A DNA stretch of 64,000 nucleotides from Mycobacterium sp. ST-F2 (GCF_001905655.1 NZ_JMHT01000006.1:106771-170770); one strand, 5' to 3'. Positions 33,108-42,479 are shown, counted from the stretch's first letter. Made by a program: numbers and translations. Notes: a model not told the origin generated them from the letters alone.

Positions 33108-33545
33108 TCACGGAACCGCGATCAACGACGCCGGGGCGCCGTACCGCTGTGGCCAGTTCTGCCATGCGACGTCCGTCGGGCCGACGGCCTGCTCCGATAC
33201 CGTCCACTCGCCGCCGTGTTGGTTCAACAGCGCCGCGTAGGTCCGCGAGACGAACCCTTCGGCGGCGCCATCGGCGAGCGGTGTCCCGCGGAAGTCGAAC
33301 TGCCGGCCGTCGGTGCCGCGGATACCGCCGTATACGAAAGCCCACGGCCCGGAGACGTTGATGGCCTCGACCGCAAGCGTTGCGGGCTTGCCGAGTTCGG
33401 CCGTCAGCGCCGCGACGGCCGGCGCCACGATGGCCGCTCCGGTCGGCGAACCCGGGTCGACGCCCGGGCCCGCCCCGGCCCGCGCGGCACCGATCAGGAT
33501 CGACAACGACACCGTCAGCAGCACCACGACCACTCGTCGGAACAT
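33108..33545 (-). CDS. Secreted protein of unknown function
   Basis: The product is 145 aa with a clear Sec signal peptide (FRRVVVVLLTVSLSILIGAARAGA, cleavage near residue 25). The mature part is Ala/Gly-rich, ends with QNWPQRYGAPASLIAVP, and has no Cys or catalytic motif. I do not recognise the family. It lies upstream of the phosphatase gene in the same direction. Confidence 0.7.
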   Translation of the reverse strand: MFRRVVVVLLTVSLSILIGAARAGAGPGVDPGSPTGAAIVAPAVAALTAELGKPATLAVEAINVSGPWAFVYGGIRGTDGRQFDFRGTPLADGAAEGFVSRTYAALLNQHGGEWTVSEQAVGPTDVAWQNWPQRYGAPASLIAVP

Positions 33546-33748
33546 GCGGTGACGGTATCGAGGTCAGCACGAGTACGCCATACGCTGAAGCCATGAATCG
33601 CGGTGCCTGGACACCTCACGTGAGCGCGGCTGCCGCGCAGCTGGAGTTGAGCTACGTCGGGCGGGGCAACACCCTCACGTGGATCCGCGCGGCCGACCCG
33701 AAATGACACTTTTTGTGATCTGAAAAGTCTTGGGCTGTCCCGAACTCT

Positions 33749-33768
33749 TTCTCAGCAACGCCTCAGTT
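33749..33768 (+). promoter_or_regulatory. MprA-box-like direct repeat upstream of pepD-like gene
   Basis: The 297-base intergenic region 33546-33842 holds no convincing gene. About 80-90 bases before the pepD-like start are two CTCAG elements (33751-33755 and 33762-33766) one helical turn apart, resembling the two-repeat sites of the MprA response regulator, which controls pepD in M. tuberculosis. Seen by eye; low specificity. Confidence 0.35.
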
Positions 33769-33842
33769 GGCGGCGGCACGGTGGAGACATCAAGCGCGAG
33801 CACGCCTGTCTTACCGACGTTTCGAGAAAGTAGTCAACGCCA

Positions 33843-35237
33843 ATGAGACACCCGTCAGAACAGCCGACCCCCGACAACCAGCACCTCTGGTCGCGGCAGT
33901 ACGCCGCTGAGCAGGAGAAACTGGTCCAGTGGAGCAATGACCGCTACCAGCGTCCCCACGCATCGGACGCCCACACCCAACCGATTCGGACTCCGTACGT
34001 GGCGCCGCAGCAGTATCCCGCCGCGCCCGTTCCGCCGGCGCCAGCTAAGCGCTCGCGCTCCGGGCTGCTGGCTTTCGGTGTCGCCGCGGTAGCCATCGCG
34101 GCGGGCGCGGCCGGCACCATGGCCGCGGTCGATCACTATGGCAGCGTGGCGCCGACGGCGCAGGTTCCGCTCGCGGCCGGAATTCAGAACCGCTCGCTGC
34201 CAACGGCTTCCGCACCCGCGCCGGCGGCGCCGGCCGGCTCCGTCGAGGCGGTGTCGGCGAAGGTCTTGCCGAGCGTCGTGAAACTGCAGGTGCAGACCGG
34301 CCAGCAGGGCGGCGAGGGCTCCGGCATCGTCCTCACCGCGGATGGCCTGATCCTGACCAACAACCATGTCGTCGCAGAGGCCAATCAGTCTGCCGCGGAA
34401 CAGGATTCACTGCCCAGCGGGCTGAGCCCGAGTGGCCGGCTGCCGCGCGGCCTGACCGGCGGCGGCCAGACCAAGGCGACCGTCACGCTGGCGGACGGGC
34501 GCACCGTGCCTTTCACGGTCGTGGGCGCGGACCCGGCCGACGACATCGCAGTGGTGAAGGCGCAGGGCGTGTCCGACCTGACCCCGATCAGCATCGGCTC
34601 TTCCAAGGACCTGCGCGTCGGACAGAACGTGGTCGCCGTCGGCTCGCCGCTGGGCCTGCAGGGCACCGTGACCACCGGGATCATCAGCTCGCTGAACCGG
34701 CCGGTGAGCACCGGTGACGAGCAGACCGGACAGCAGTCTGTGATGAGCGCCATCCAGACCGATGCGGCGATCAACCCCGGCAACTCCGGCGGTGCGCTGG
34801 TCGACATGAACGGCAACCTCATCGGCGTCAACTCGGCCATCGCCTCGCTCGGTGGTGGCCCGGATTCCGGTGGCGCGCAGCCCGGTTCCATCGGCCTCGG
34901 CTTCGCCATCCCGGTCGATCAGGCCAAACGGATTGCCGACCAACTGATTTCGACGGGTACGGTCCAGCACGCCTCACTGGGCGTCCAGCTGGCCGCGAAC
35001 ACCAAGGCGCAGGGCGCGGCAGTGACCGGCGTCGTCGCCGACGGTCCCGCCGCCGCGGCCGGTCTGGACAAGGGCGCCGTGATCACCAAGGTCGACAATC
35101 AGCCGATCGACGGACCCGAAGCGCTCGTCGCGGCCATCCGGTCCAAGGCTCCCGGCGACAACGTCACCGTGACCTACGCCGATCCCTCCGGAACCGAGCA
35201 CACCGCGGCGGTGACCTTGGGGCAGACACAGGCGTAG
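33843..35237 (+). CDS. pepD: HtrA/PepD-like membrane-anchored serine protease
   Basis: The product is 464 aa, the length of M. tuberculosis PepD. A polar cytoplasmic N-terminus precedes a transmembrane helix at about residues 74-98 (LLAFGVAAVAIAAGAAG). The trypsin-like domain has His175 (LTNNHVV), Asp234 (DDIAVVK) and Ser315 (NPGNSGGAL). A C-terminal PDZ domain covers residues ~370-460 (SLGVQLAANT to the end). Between His and Asp there is an insertion of about 25 residues rich in Ser/Gly/Leu. HtrA proteases degrade or refold damaged envelope proteins. The mprAB genes that accompany pepD in M. tuberculosis are not next to it, so this may be a paralogue. Confidence 0.88.
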   Translation: MRHPSEQPTPDNQHLWSRQYAAEQEKLVQWSNDRYQRPHASDAHTQPIRTPYVAPQQYPAAPVPPAPAKRSRSGLLAFGVAAVAIAAGAAGTMAAVDHYGSVAPTAQVPLAAGIQNRSLPTASAPAPAAPAGSVEAVSAKVLPSVVKLQVQTGQQGGEGSGIVLTADGLILTNNHVVAEANQSAAEQDSLPSGLSPSGRLPRGLTGGGQTKATVTLADGRTVPFTVVGADPADDIAVVKAQGVSDLTPISIGSSKDLRVGQNVVAVGSPLGLQGTVTTGIISSLNRPVSTGDEQTGQQSVMSAIQTDAAINPGNSGGALVDMNGNLIGVNSAIASLGGGPDSGGAQPGSIGLGFAIPVDQAKRIADQLISTGTVQHASLGVQLAANTKAQGAAVTGVVADGPAAAAGLDKGAVITKVDNQPIDGPEALVAAIRSKAPGDNVTVTYADPSGTEHTAAVTLGQTQA

Positions 35238-35263
35238 CTCCCCGACGCCCTGCTCCCGCATCC

Positions 35264-35315
35264 CTGTGAGGGTCGGGTACGCGAAACCCGAGATACGCGT
35301 ACCCGACCCTCACAG
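35264..35315. terminator. Perfect 20-bp inverted repeat after the pepD-like gene
   Basis: Arms CTGTGAGGGTCGGGTACGCG (35264-35283) and CGCGTACCCGACCCTCACAG (35296-35315) are perfectly complementary with a 12-nt loop. It begins 27 nt after the stop. It fits a strong factor-independent terminator without a U-tract; an mRNA-stabilising element or a mobile palindromic repeat is the alternative. Confidence 0.8.
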
Positions 35316-35396
35316 GCGTTTCACGGGTATCCCAACGCCAACCCGATTCCGGGCACATCGTCGTAGCCTTCCCGTGTCGACACTTCCGGAGGGGCC

Positions 35397-35993
35397 ATGC
35401 GCATCGAGTACGTGGTGGTGCTGATCGCTGTCATCGTCGTCGCGGATCTCGCCATTCTCCTTGCGCTGCTGCGTAAGCAGCGCGCCCGGAAAGCCGCCGC
35501 CATGATCCCGGCGACCACCGCAACAGAACTCGGCACCACCGGACGGCCCAGGGCATCCGTGGCGCCGGTCCTGGCGAAGGTGTTCCTGTCGATCGGACTG
35601 TCGTTGATGGTCGGGGCCGGAGTCTGCGCAGCGTTTGTCGCGCAATCGAATTCGTCCACCAGTCACGCCGACGGCACGGTCGTCGAGCTGGTACCCAGCG
35701 GGAGCGGCAGCAGTCCGCGGTACCGGGCGCGCGTCGAATTCACCACCTCCACCGGCAGCCACATCCGGTTCCTCAGCACCATCAGCAGCAATCCGCCACC
35801 GGCCAAGCCCGGCGAACATGTGGACGTCCTGTACCACCTCGACAACCCCCACGACGCCACCATCAACGCCTACTGGCAGGTGTGGTTCCTGCCGACGCTG
35901 CTCGCCATCATCGGCGCCCCGTTTCTGCTGGTGGGCACCGGATTCGGGATCGCCGGCCGGGCCGGGCGCAGGCGCGGCCCGGAAATCATCTGA
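35397..35993 (+). CDS. DUF3592-like two-helix membrane protein
   Basis: The product is 198 aa. Membrane segments: residues 4-26 (at the start), about 60-82 (VFLSIGLSLMVGAGVCAAFV) and about 165-185 (FLPTLLAIIGAPFLLVGTGFG). Between the last two is an extracytoplasmic beta domain with DGTVVELVPSGSGS, YRARVEFTT and PGEHVDVLYHLDNPHDA, the signature order of DUF3592. Function unknown; the family occurs widely in actinobacterial membranes. It stands alone after the palindromic terminator. Confidence 0.75.
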   Translation: MRIEYVVVLIAVIVVADLAILLALLRKQRARKAAAMIPATTATELGTTGRPRASVAPVLAKVFLSIGLSLMVGAGVCAAFVAQSNSSTSHADGTVVELVPSGSGSSPRYRARVEFTTSTGSHIRFLSTISSNPPPAKPGEHVDVLYHLDNPHDATINAYWQVWFLPTLLAIIGAPFLLVGTGFGIAGRAGRRRGPEII

Positions 35994-36097
35994 ATTAACG
36001 GCCTCTTCAGTAAATTGCCAGGTTCAACTGCGCTGCCGCAGGTCACCGGCAGATGTATCGTCTCCCCAAAATTGACTTTTGCTGTGAATCGGGGCAG

Positions 36098-39000
36098 ATG
36101 GTCCAGTACTTCCTCTCGGGAGCAGTAGCGGCCCGGGTCGACGGCACGCCGGCAGCGCTCGGCGGACCGAAGCAGCGGTGCGTACTGGCCGTGCTGCTGG
36201 CCAATCACGGCACGGTGGTGAGCATCGACCGCCTGATCGACGCCGTCTGGGGCGACGAACCGCCTGCGAAGGCCTTGGCCTCCGTCCGTTCCTACGTGGC
36301 CAACCTCCGTCGCGTTCTCGACCCCGGCGCCGACACCGGACCCGACCAGGCCCACGACACCCGTCGCCTGGACAGCCGGCTGCAGCGGCTCGCCTCGCAT
36401 CCACACGGCTACCAGTTGAATCTCCTCGCCGGCGATTCCATCGATCTGCTCAGCTTCGAGAGCCTCGTGGCGAAGGGCCGGACCGCACTCATTCGGCATT
36501 CGGCCGGCGCCGCGGTCGAGATGCTGACCGAGGCACTCGCACTGTGGCACGGAGATCCGTTCGGGGAGTTCGCGTATCACGAATTCGCCGCACCTGAGGC
36601 CATCCGCTTCGTCGCCCTGCGCACCACCGCCATCGAGGCCCGCTTCGATGCCGCGCTGCAACTCGGTGGCGGGGGCGAACTGGTCCCCGAGATCGAGGGG
36701 ACCTTGGCGGAACATCCACTGCAGGAACGGTTGTGGGGCCACCTGATGCTGGCCCTGCACCGGTCCAATCGCACCGCCGACGCCATTCAGGCTTTCGAAC
36801 GCGCGTGTACGACACTCGACCGCGAGATCGGCACCCGGCCCGGAGAAGGGCTGCAGACCCTGTTCGAGAAAATCCGCGACGGGGCCGCCGAATTGCGGGT
36901 CGCGCCGACGCCGCACGTCCTCGATCCCGACCCCGCGGCACCGCCACCGTTCGTCGGCCGCGACACCGAGCTCGGTGCCGTCACCGCCGCGGTGCGCCGG
37001 GCCGGCGGCGGCGCAGGCGGACTGACGCTGGTGACCGGCGACAGCGGCATCGGCAAGACGACGCTGGCGCAGGCGGCGCTCGACCGCGCCCGCGCCGCCG
37101 GGATCGCCGTGGCCTGGGCCGGTCATCCCAGCGGCGTCAAGCTGCCGCTGCTGTGGACGTGGATCCAGCTGCTGCGCCAACTGGGTGGCGAGCTCGGTAC
37201 CGCCGGCCGCAAGGCGGTGCTGCGCGAGACGCCGGGCGTGGTGACCGCCCTGGTTCCCGAATGGCACGACGAGGACGACCTCAACTCCGGCAGCCGGCTC
37301 GCGCCAACAGGATTCGCGCTGATCGAGCGGATCGTGTCGGCGCTGCGCGAGCTGGCCGCCATGGCACCGATGGTGCTCGTCATCGACGACCTGCAACGGG
37401 CCGACCCCGCGTCGATCAACGCGCTGGTCCTGCTGGCTGAGGAGTTTCCGCGCGTCCCCATCCAGGTGATCGGCAACTGGACGTTCTTCGGCGCCGACCG
37501 GCCCATGAACCGGACGTCGTTCGAACGCCTCGTCCGGTCCAACGACACCGTCACGATGCACCTGGAGGGCATCGACTGCGCGGCCGCGGCGCACCTCGTC
37601 GACGCGGTCGCCGGCGGCGCGATCGCGCCCGCCGTCTCGGCGCAGGTCTGGGAGCAGGCCGCCGGAAACCCGTTCTACATCAAGGAACTCGCGCGGGCGC
37701 TCGACACCGACGGCGCCCCGCAACGCGGCCATCCCGCGCTCTCGGATGCGGTGGTCGGTGTCGTCGGACGGCGGCTCGGCGTGCTGGACCGGCCGTGCCG
37801 ACGGGTGCTCTGCGCGGCAGCGGTGGTCGGACCCGAATTCAACGTCGCCGACCTGGCAGACATCGTCGACCTCTCGGTCTCGACAGTGCAGAGCCGGCTG
37901 CGTCCGGCCTACCAGACCGGGCTGCTCGACGAACTACCCGAACGCCCCGGCGCCTACCGCTTCAGCCACGGGCTGGTGCGCGACGCGCTGATCGCCCAAC
38001 TCGCCACCACCGACCGCACCAGCGTGCACGCCGCCATCGCCACCACGCGGACGGCCACGCTGGCGACCGCCGCGTACGAGCACGTCATCGCCACGGCCGA
38101 CCATGCCTGGCGAGCCGGTGCCGAATTGAATCCCGATGTGGCCCTTGGCATTCTCGAAACGGCCATCCAGCGGGCCCTCAATCGGTCGGCGTACCACGAC
38201 GTCGCCGGACTGGCCGAGCACGCCCTGCAGATCGGTGACCGGCTGCCGGCGAAACCCGAGCACCTGGACCGGCAGGCCACCTTGTGGCTGCACCTGGCCG
38301 GCGCCCGGAACATCCTGGAGGGGCAGGCCAGCGAATCGGCCGCCGCCGCGGTCCAGCGCGCCTTCGAGATCGGCCAGGAAGTCAAGGGCCGCAACTTCTA
38401 TGGCGCCATCGCACTGCAGTCCATGATGCTGTGCGCTCACGGGCGGATCGACGAGGTCGAGATCATCGCCGTCGGCCTGCAGGACCAGTACGACAAATCC
38501 ACCGATCCGGTGATCGGTCTGGTCAACGACTTCGTGCACATCCTGCTCTACACGCTGCGGGGCAACACCGACCTGCTGATCGGCACCGGGCTGCACATGA
38601 TGGACAACTTTCCGCCGCCCGAGACCGTCACCGACCCGCTGCACTTCTTCCATCCGCGTGTGTACTGCTGGATGGCCATCGCCGAAGCCGTCCGCGGTGA
38701 TCTGGACGCCATGCGCGAATACCACCGCCGCGCACTGCATCTCGCCCAGAGCCGGGGCGACGTCTTCAACATCCTGGCGGCCAGACTCACCTACGTCGAA
38801 TGCGCGGCCGTCCTCGGTATCACCGACGGCATCGTGGAATTGGCCGACCGGGTCGACGTCGAATTCTGCGCGGCGGGCAGCCCCCAGTGGGCTGCGTGTG
38901 CCCGCATCGTCCGGGTCTGGGCCCAGGTCCTCGGCGCCGGGGAGGGCGACGCGGACGTGGCGTTCCGGGCATTCGAGGAGTACACCTGCGACGGGACCAC

Positions 39001-39178
39001 CGTGATGAACACGATGTTCCTGTGCCTGCTCTCGGACATCGAGTTGCACCAGGGCCGTCCCGACAGCGCCCGCGACCTGCTGCAGCGGGCCAGCCGCCTG
39101 GCCGATGCCACCGGCGAACACGCCTTCGCCCGGGGCATCGCGCAGCGGCTGGCCGCCCAGTCGGTCGAGCCCGTCTGA
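36098..39178 (+). CDS. SARP-type regulator with BTAD and AAA ATPase domains
   Basis: The product is 1026 aa from an ATG at 36098, where GGGG precedes by 5 nt and the residues VQYFLSGAVAARVDGTPAAL match the family start. An OmpR-type winged helix (residues 1-95) is followed by a BTAD helical domain (about 100-250) and an NB-ARC/AAA-like ATPase with Walker A GDSGIGKTT at ~320 and LVIDDLQRADP as Walker B. The last 450 residues are TPR-like helices. No LuxR HTH is seen at the C-terminus, so DNA contact must come from the N-terminal domain. Such AfsR/EmbR-like proteins activate nearby or global targets; the ligand and targets are unknown. Confidence 0.85.
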   Translation: MVQYFLSGAVAARVDGTPAALGGPKQRCVLAVLLANHGTVVSIDRLIDAVWGDEPPAKALASVRSYVANLRRVLDPGADTGPDQAHDTRRLDSRLQRLASHPHGYQLNLLAGDSIDLLSFESLVAKGRTALIRHSAGAAVEMLTEALALWHGDPFGEFAYHEFAAPEAIRFVALRTTAIEARFDAALQLGGGGELVPEIEGTLAEHPLQERLWGHLMLALHRSNRTADAIQAFERACTTLDREIGTRPGEGLQTLFEKIRDGAAELRVAPTPHVLDPDPAAPPPFVGRDTELGAVTAAVRRAGGGAGGLTLVTGDSGIGKTTLAQAALDRARAAGIAVAWAGHPSGVKLPLLWTWIQLLRQLGGELGTAGRKAVLRETPGVVTALVPEWHDEDDLNSGSRLAPTGFALIERIVSALRELAAMAPMVLVIDDLQRADPASINALVLLAEEFPRVPIQVIGNWTFFGADRPMNRTSFERLVRSNDTVTMHLEGIDCAAAAHLVDAVAGGAIAPAVSAQVWEQAAGNPFYIKELARALDTDGAPQRGHPALSDAVVGVVGRRLGVLDRPCRRVLCAAAVVGPEFNVADLADIVDLSVSTVQSRLRPAYQTGLLDELPERPGAYRFSHGLVRDALIAQLATTDRTSVHAAIATTRTATLATAAYEHVIATADHAWRAGAELNPDVALGILETAIQRALNRSAYHDVAGLAEHALQIGDRLPAKPEHLDRQATLWLHLAGARNILEGQASESAAAAVQRAFEIGQEVKGRNFYGAIALQSMMLCAHGRIDEVEIIAVGLQDQYDKSTDPVIGLVNDFVHILLYTLRGNTDLLIGTGLHMMDNFPPPETVTDPLHFFHPRVYCWMAIAEAVRGDLDAMREYHRRALHLAQSRGDVFNILAARLTYVECAAVLGITDGIVELADRVDVEFCAAGSPQWAACARIVRVWAQVLGAGEGDADVAFRAFEEYTCDGTTVMNTMFLCLLSDIELHQGRPDSARDLLQRASRLADATGEHAFARGIAQRLAAQSVEPV

Positions 39179-39179
39179 G

Positions 39180-39581
39180 TCAGGCCCGCGCTGCCCGGTC
39201 GGGCAGCTCCTCGCGCCACTGTCGCCAGATCGCCCGGTCCGTCATCAGGTCGAGCACACTGCCGAACCCGGACGGATATACCAGGGAGACAAGCCATTTG
39301 CGGGAATTTCCGCGACTGACCTCGCAGCCTCCCCGGTACAACTGACGTAGCCAGGTGACCGTCACCGCGTCGCGCGGGAAGTCGAAGATCACCACCTCTT
39401 CACCCGCGGAGAGCCTCGCCTTGTAGTCGGCCAGGCCCAGCCGGTCGTCAACCCACTTCGAGTACTCGGACGCAAGACACCGCACCTGGGTGTCCGTCAA
39501 CTCCAGCTCGACGTTCACCACCCAGGTATCGGTGCGGCTCTTGAGGAGATATGCCTTGGACCGGGGTGGCGCGGTCGCCAT
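39180..39581 (-). CDS. Hypothetical protein (133 aa)
   Basis: The product is 133 aa, soluble, without signal or membrane segments. It alternates strands and helices (WVVNVELELTDTQVRCLASEY, then GEEVVIFDFPRDAVTVTWLR) and has no recognisable motif. Its stop is 1 nt from that of the convergent SARP gene and it lies 4 nt after the upstream lipoprotein gene, so it is cotranscribed with that gene. Function unknown. Confidence 0.65.
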   Translation of the reverse strand: MATAPPRSKAYLLKSRTDTWVVNVELELTDTQVRCLASEYSKWVDDRLGLADYKARLSAGEEVVIFDFPRDAVTVTWLRQLYRGGCEVSRGNSRKWLVSLVYPSGFGSVLDLMTDRAIWRQWREELPDRAARA

Positions 39582-39585
39582 TGCG

Positions 39586-40317
39586 TCAGAACGTGATCTT
39601 CAACGATTTGTCCACCGCTTCGAGCGCCTGGAACAGCTCGTGGCCCTGGCTCTCGTCGCTGGTCGCGTTGATCTGCAGCACGTACAGACCGTCGGGCCCC
39701 TTGAAGACCACCGTCTCCTGACCGAAGGCGGCCTTGCCGCCCTGCATGTCGTACGTACCGGCGATCCGGAACGCGGGGAAGCCGGCCGACTCGCCCGCTT
39801 CTTCACCGACGGACTCGAAACCGGGGAGGTTCTTGACCTCGCCACCGGCGAGTTTGAGCAGTTTGTCGGGATCCACGGGACCGTCGAGGCGCGACACCAG
39901 CGCGATGATGTTCGGCGTGTAGCTCATGTTCTGCGCGCCCTCCCCGGTGTAGACGAGTGCGCCGTACGCGTAGTCCGGGGTGTCATCGCCGGCACTGTCC
40001 CAGCCGGCCGGGCGGTCGATGTCCACGTTGGGCGAACCTGGATCCCCCGGGTGGATCGACGTCTCCTGGATCTTCTCTTCCTTGATGTAGTCGGCGATGG
40101 TCTGGTTCTTGCCGCCGGACTCGTCGGCCTTGCGCGGCTTGAGCTTGGGCGCCGCCTTGGCCGACGACGTAGCGCTCGAGCTGCTGCTCGAACTCGACGA
40201 GGTAGAGCTCGAGCTGCTCGTGCTCTTGCCCTTGTCGCTGCCTCCGCACGCGCCGAGCGTCAAGCTCAGGCAGACCGCGGTGGCGACGGCGATGACAGGC
40301 CGATGCGACATCTGCAT
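39586..40317 (-). CDS. LpqN/LpqT-type lipoprotein
   Basis: The product is 243 aa. The signal peptide ends in lipobox LTLGAC (Cys ~24), followed by a long Ser-rich spacer (KSTSSSSSTSSSSSSSS) and a domain in which IADYIKEEKIQETSIHPGDP, DYAYGALVYTG and GLYVLQINATSDESQ match the LpqN/LpqT family. LpqN binds mycolic/trehalose lipids and partners with MmpL transporters in M. tuberculosis. Here the neighbours are not transport genes, so the role stays open. It is transcribed with the downstream hypothetical gene. Confidence 0.85.
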   Translation of the reverse strand: MQMSHRPVIAVATAVCLSLTLGACGGSDKGKSTSSSSSTSSSSSSSSSATSSAKAAPKLKPRKADESGGKNQTIADYIKEEKIQETSIHPGDPGSPNVDIDRPAGWDSAGDDTPDYAYGALVYTGEGAQNMSYTPNIIALVSRLDGPVDPDKLLKLAGGEVKNLPGFESVGEEAGESAGFPAFRIAGTYDMQGGKAAFGQETVVFKGPDGLYVLQINATSDESQGHELFQALEAVDKSLKITF

Positions 40318-40553
40318 CGTGACTCCTCAGGGGTAGGCGGCGGACGTCGGTCACGTCCTCGGCGTCACCGTATTGACGGTGGATTGGAATTTCGTTGAAC
40401 CCGGTGCCGTCGGTGGTTGGAATACCGCCGCTCGCCAACCTGACCTGGGCGGAATTCCAACCGGATTCCAACTCCGCGGCGCTAACTTTTGCCGTCCGGC
40501 TTGATCAGTGCGGCGCCGGTGGTTGGCGCCCGAACTTGGAAGGGGTTGGCGAC

Positions 40554-41090
40554 ATGACCAACACGACGTGTCAGAGGCTCGTTCTGGCATCCGCGATCAC
40601 GGTTGCCGTGTTCGGCGCCGCCGCCTGCTCCAGCGGGACGCCGTCCGTGAGCAAGAAGGACGTCGAGAGCCAGATCATGACCAAGATGACCGGGACGGAC
40701 GGCAAGAAAGCCGATTCGGTGACCTGCCCCGAGAACCTTGCCGGCCAGAAGGGCGCCGAGATCAACTGCACCATGAAGGTCGGCGACCGGACCAGCACCG
40801 TCAACGTCACGGTCACCAGCATCGAAGGCGAACAGGTCAAGTTCGACATGGTCCAGACCATCGACAAGGACCAGGTCGCCAACCAGATCAGCGAGGAGCT
40901 GGGCCAGCAGTTCGGGACCAAGCCCGAATCGTTGACCTGCCCGGAGAACTTGAAAGGCACACCCGGCGCGACCCTTCGGTGTGAACTCAAGGACAGCGGC
41001 CAGACGTACGGCGTCACGGTCACCGTCAACAAGGTCGACGGCTCCGACGTGAACTACGGGTTCAAGGTCGACGACAAGCCCAAGTCGTAA
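40554..41090 (+). CDS. DUF4333 tandem-domain lipoprotein
   Basis: The product is 178 aa from an ATG at 40554 with AAGGGG upstream; the open upstream extension lacks a signal peptide. The signal peptide ends with lipobox GAAAC. Two copies of the DUF4333 unit follow, each with a helix, the Cys pattern TCPENL and a second Cys before the strands (NCTMKVGD in the first, RCELKDSG in the second). DUF4333 is common in actinobacterial lipoproteins and has no known activity. It is followed 3 nt later by the metalloprotease-like lipoprotein. Confidence 0.85.
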   Translation: MTNTTCQRLVLASAITVAVFGAAACSSGTPSVSKKDVESQIMTKMTGTDGKKADSVTCPENLAGQKGAEINCTMKVGDRTSTVNVTVTSIEGEQVKFDMVQTIDKDQVANQISEELGQQFGTKPESLTCPENLKGTPGATLRCELKDSGQTYGVTVTVNKVDGSDVNYGFKVDDKPKS

Positions 41091-41093
41091 GCG

Positions 41094-42458
41094 ATGCGAA
41101 TTCACCGGGCCCTCCGGCGGGCCTCCGCGCTATTGGCGGTCTGCACCTTGGCTGTCGCCGGCTGCGGCGACAAGCACCTGAAGCCCGCAGCGGAGCCGTC
41201 GTCGTCGACGAAGCCGATGGCACCGCCTGCCGAGATCCACGGCGACGCCTCGGATCCCGTGAACAAGATCGTGGCCCAAGCCATCGGCAACATCGAAAGT
41301 TACTGGACGAGCGAGTTTCCCAAGCTTTACAAGAAGGACTACACGCCGGTCAAGGGCGGCTTCTACGGCGTGGACCCGAAGAAGGGCCCGGTGCCGCCCT
41401 GCGCGGACTCGCCGGAGGAGGTCGCCGGCAATGCGTTCTACTGCTCCAAGGGCGACGATGTGGCCTGGGACGCGACGGGGCTGCTACCCGACTTGCAAAA
41501 GAAATTCGGTGACTTCGTCATTCCGGTCGTCTTGGCCCACGAGTGGGGCCACGCCATCCAGGCGCGGGCCAACTTCCAGGGCGAGACCGTGACCAAAGAA
41601 ATCCAGGCCGACTGCTTCGCCGGGGCGTGGGCCGCCCACGCAAAAGACATCTACAACGTCAGCGGCGGCGATATGGACTACGCCCTCGCCGGTTTCCTGT
41701 TCCTGCGCGATGAACCGGGCACCGCCAAGCACGATCTGAGTGCGCACGGCAGTGGGTTCGACCGGGTGAGCTCGTTCCGCACCGGGTTCAGCAAGGGCCC
41801 GAAGGCCTGTGCGGACTATCGCAACGGCGACCCGGTCGTGGTCGAATTGCCTTTCAACGACGCCGCCGACCAGGCCTCGGGGGGCGAGGCCCCGTATGAC
41901 GCGATAATCGACGGTGTCCCAGAGGATCTCGAGGACTACTTCACGCAGCTGATCCCCGAGCTGACCGACGGCAAATACGACTGGACACCGCTGAAGGCGC
42001 CGCGCAAGATCGATCCCGAAAAGGCACCCGACTGCGGCGGCAAGTCGATGAAGGGCCAGGTGCTGTACTACTGCGTGGACGGCGACTACGTCGCGTTCGA
42101 CAACGTGAAGACCATGCCCGAGATCTATGACAGCGGCGGCGATTTCTCGGTCGCGACGCTCATCGCAACGCAGTACGGGCTGGCGGCGCTGATGCGAATG
42201 GGTCAGCCTCAGGACTCGAAACAGACCTCGCTGCGCGCAGACTGCCTGGCGGGTTCCTGGGCTGCCAGCATCCTGCTGCACAACCGCCCCAACAGCAGAT
42301 ACAGCCTCTCACCGGGCGACTTGGACAAGGCCGTCGCCGCCCTGCTGCTCTACCGCACCGACGGCGGCGACGTCGAACACCACGGCCAGGGGACCGAACG
42401 CATCGACGCCTACCACCGCGGTGTGTACGACGGCGCCAAGCCCTGCCTGACCCTCTGA
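41094..42458 (+). CDS. Lipoprotein with neutral zinc metallopeptidase motif
   Basis: The product is 454 aa with lipobox LAVAGC. The zinc motif HEWGH at ~residues 150-154 and the downstream acidic region EIQADCFAGAWAAH match the putative neutral zinc metallopeptidase (YpfJ-like) family, in which the E in EIQADCF supplies the third ligand. A second half repeats the fold with LRADCLAGSWAAS but lacks its own HExxH (the corresponding place reads ATQYGLA), so it looks like a gene-internal duplication with one active half. It probably acts in the envelope. It follows the DUF4333 lipoprotein gene by 3 nt, so the two form an operon. Confidence 0.8.
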   Translation: MRIHRALRRASALLAVCTLAVAGCGDKHLKPAAEPSSSTKPMAPPAEIHGDASDPVNKIVAQAIGNIESYWTSEFPKLYKKDYTPVKGGFYGVDPKKGPVPPCADSPEEVAGNAFYCSKGDDVAWDATGLLPDLQKKFGDFVIPVVLAHEWGHAIQARANFQGETVTKEIQADCFAGAWAAHAKDIYNVSGGDMDYALAGFLFLRDEPGTAKHDLSAHGSGFDRVSSFRTGFSKGPKACADYRNGDPVVVELPFNDAADQASGGEAPYDAIIDGVPEDLEDYFTQLIPELTDGKYDWTPLKAPRKIDPEKAPDCGGKSMKGQVLYYCVDGDYVAFDNVKTMPEIYDSGGDFSVATLIATQYGLAALMRMGQPQDSKQTSLRADCLAGSWAASILLHNRPNSRYSLSPGDLDKAVAALLLYRTDGGDVEHHGQGTERIDAYHRGVYDGAKPCLTL

Positions 42459-42479
42459 TATCCCTCATCAAGGAGCACC

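Noticed and set aside
31379..33361. A 660-codon frame on the plus strand opposite the phosphatase gene
   Set aside because: Antisense of a gene with clear metal-binding motifs; such long antisense frames are common in GC-rich DNA.
33593..33706. A 37-codon ORF (Met-Asn-Arg-Gly-Ala start) upstream of the pepD-like gene
   Set aside because: No ribosome-binding site and no recognisable feature; more likely promoter DNA.
35870..37732. A 620-codon minus-strand frame over the SARP gene
   Set aside because: Antisense shadow of the winged-helix/BTAD/AAA gene; no domain of its own.
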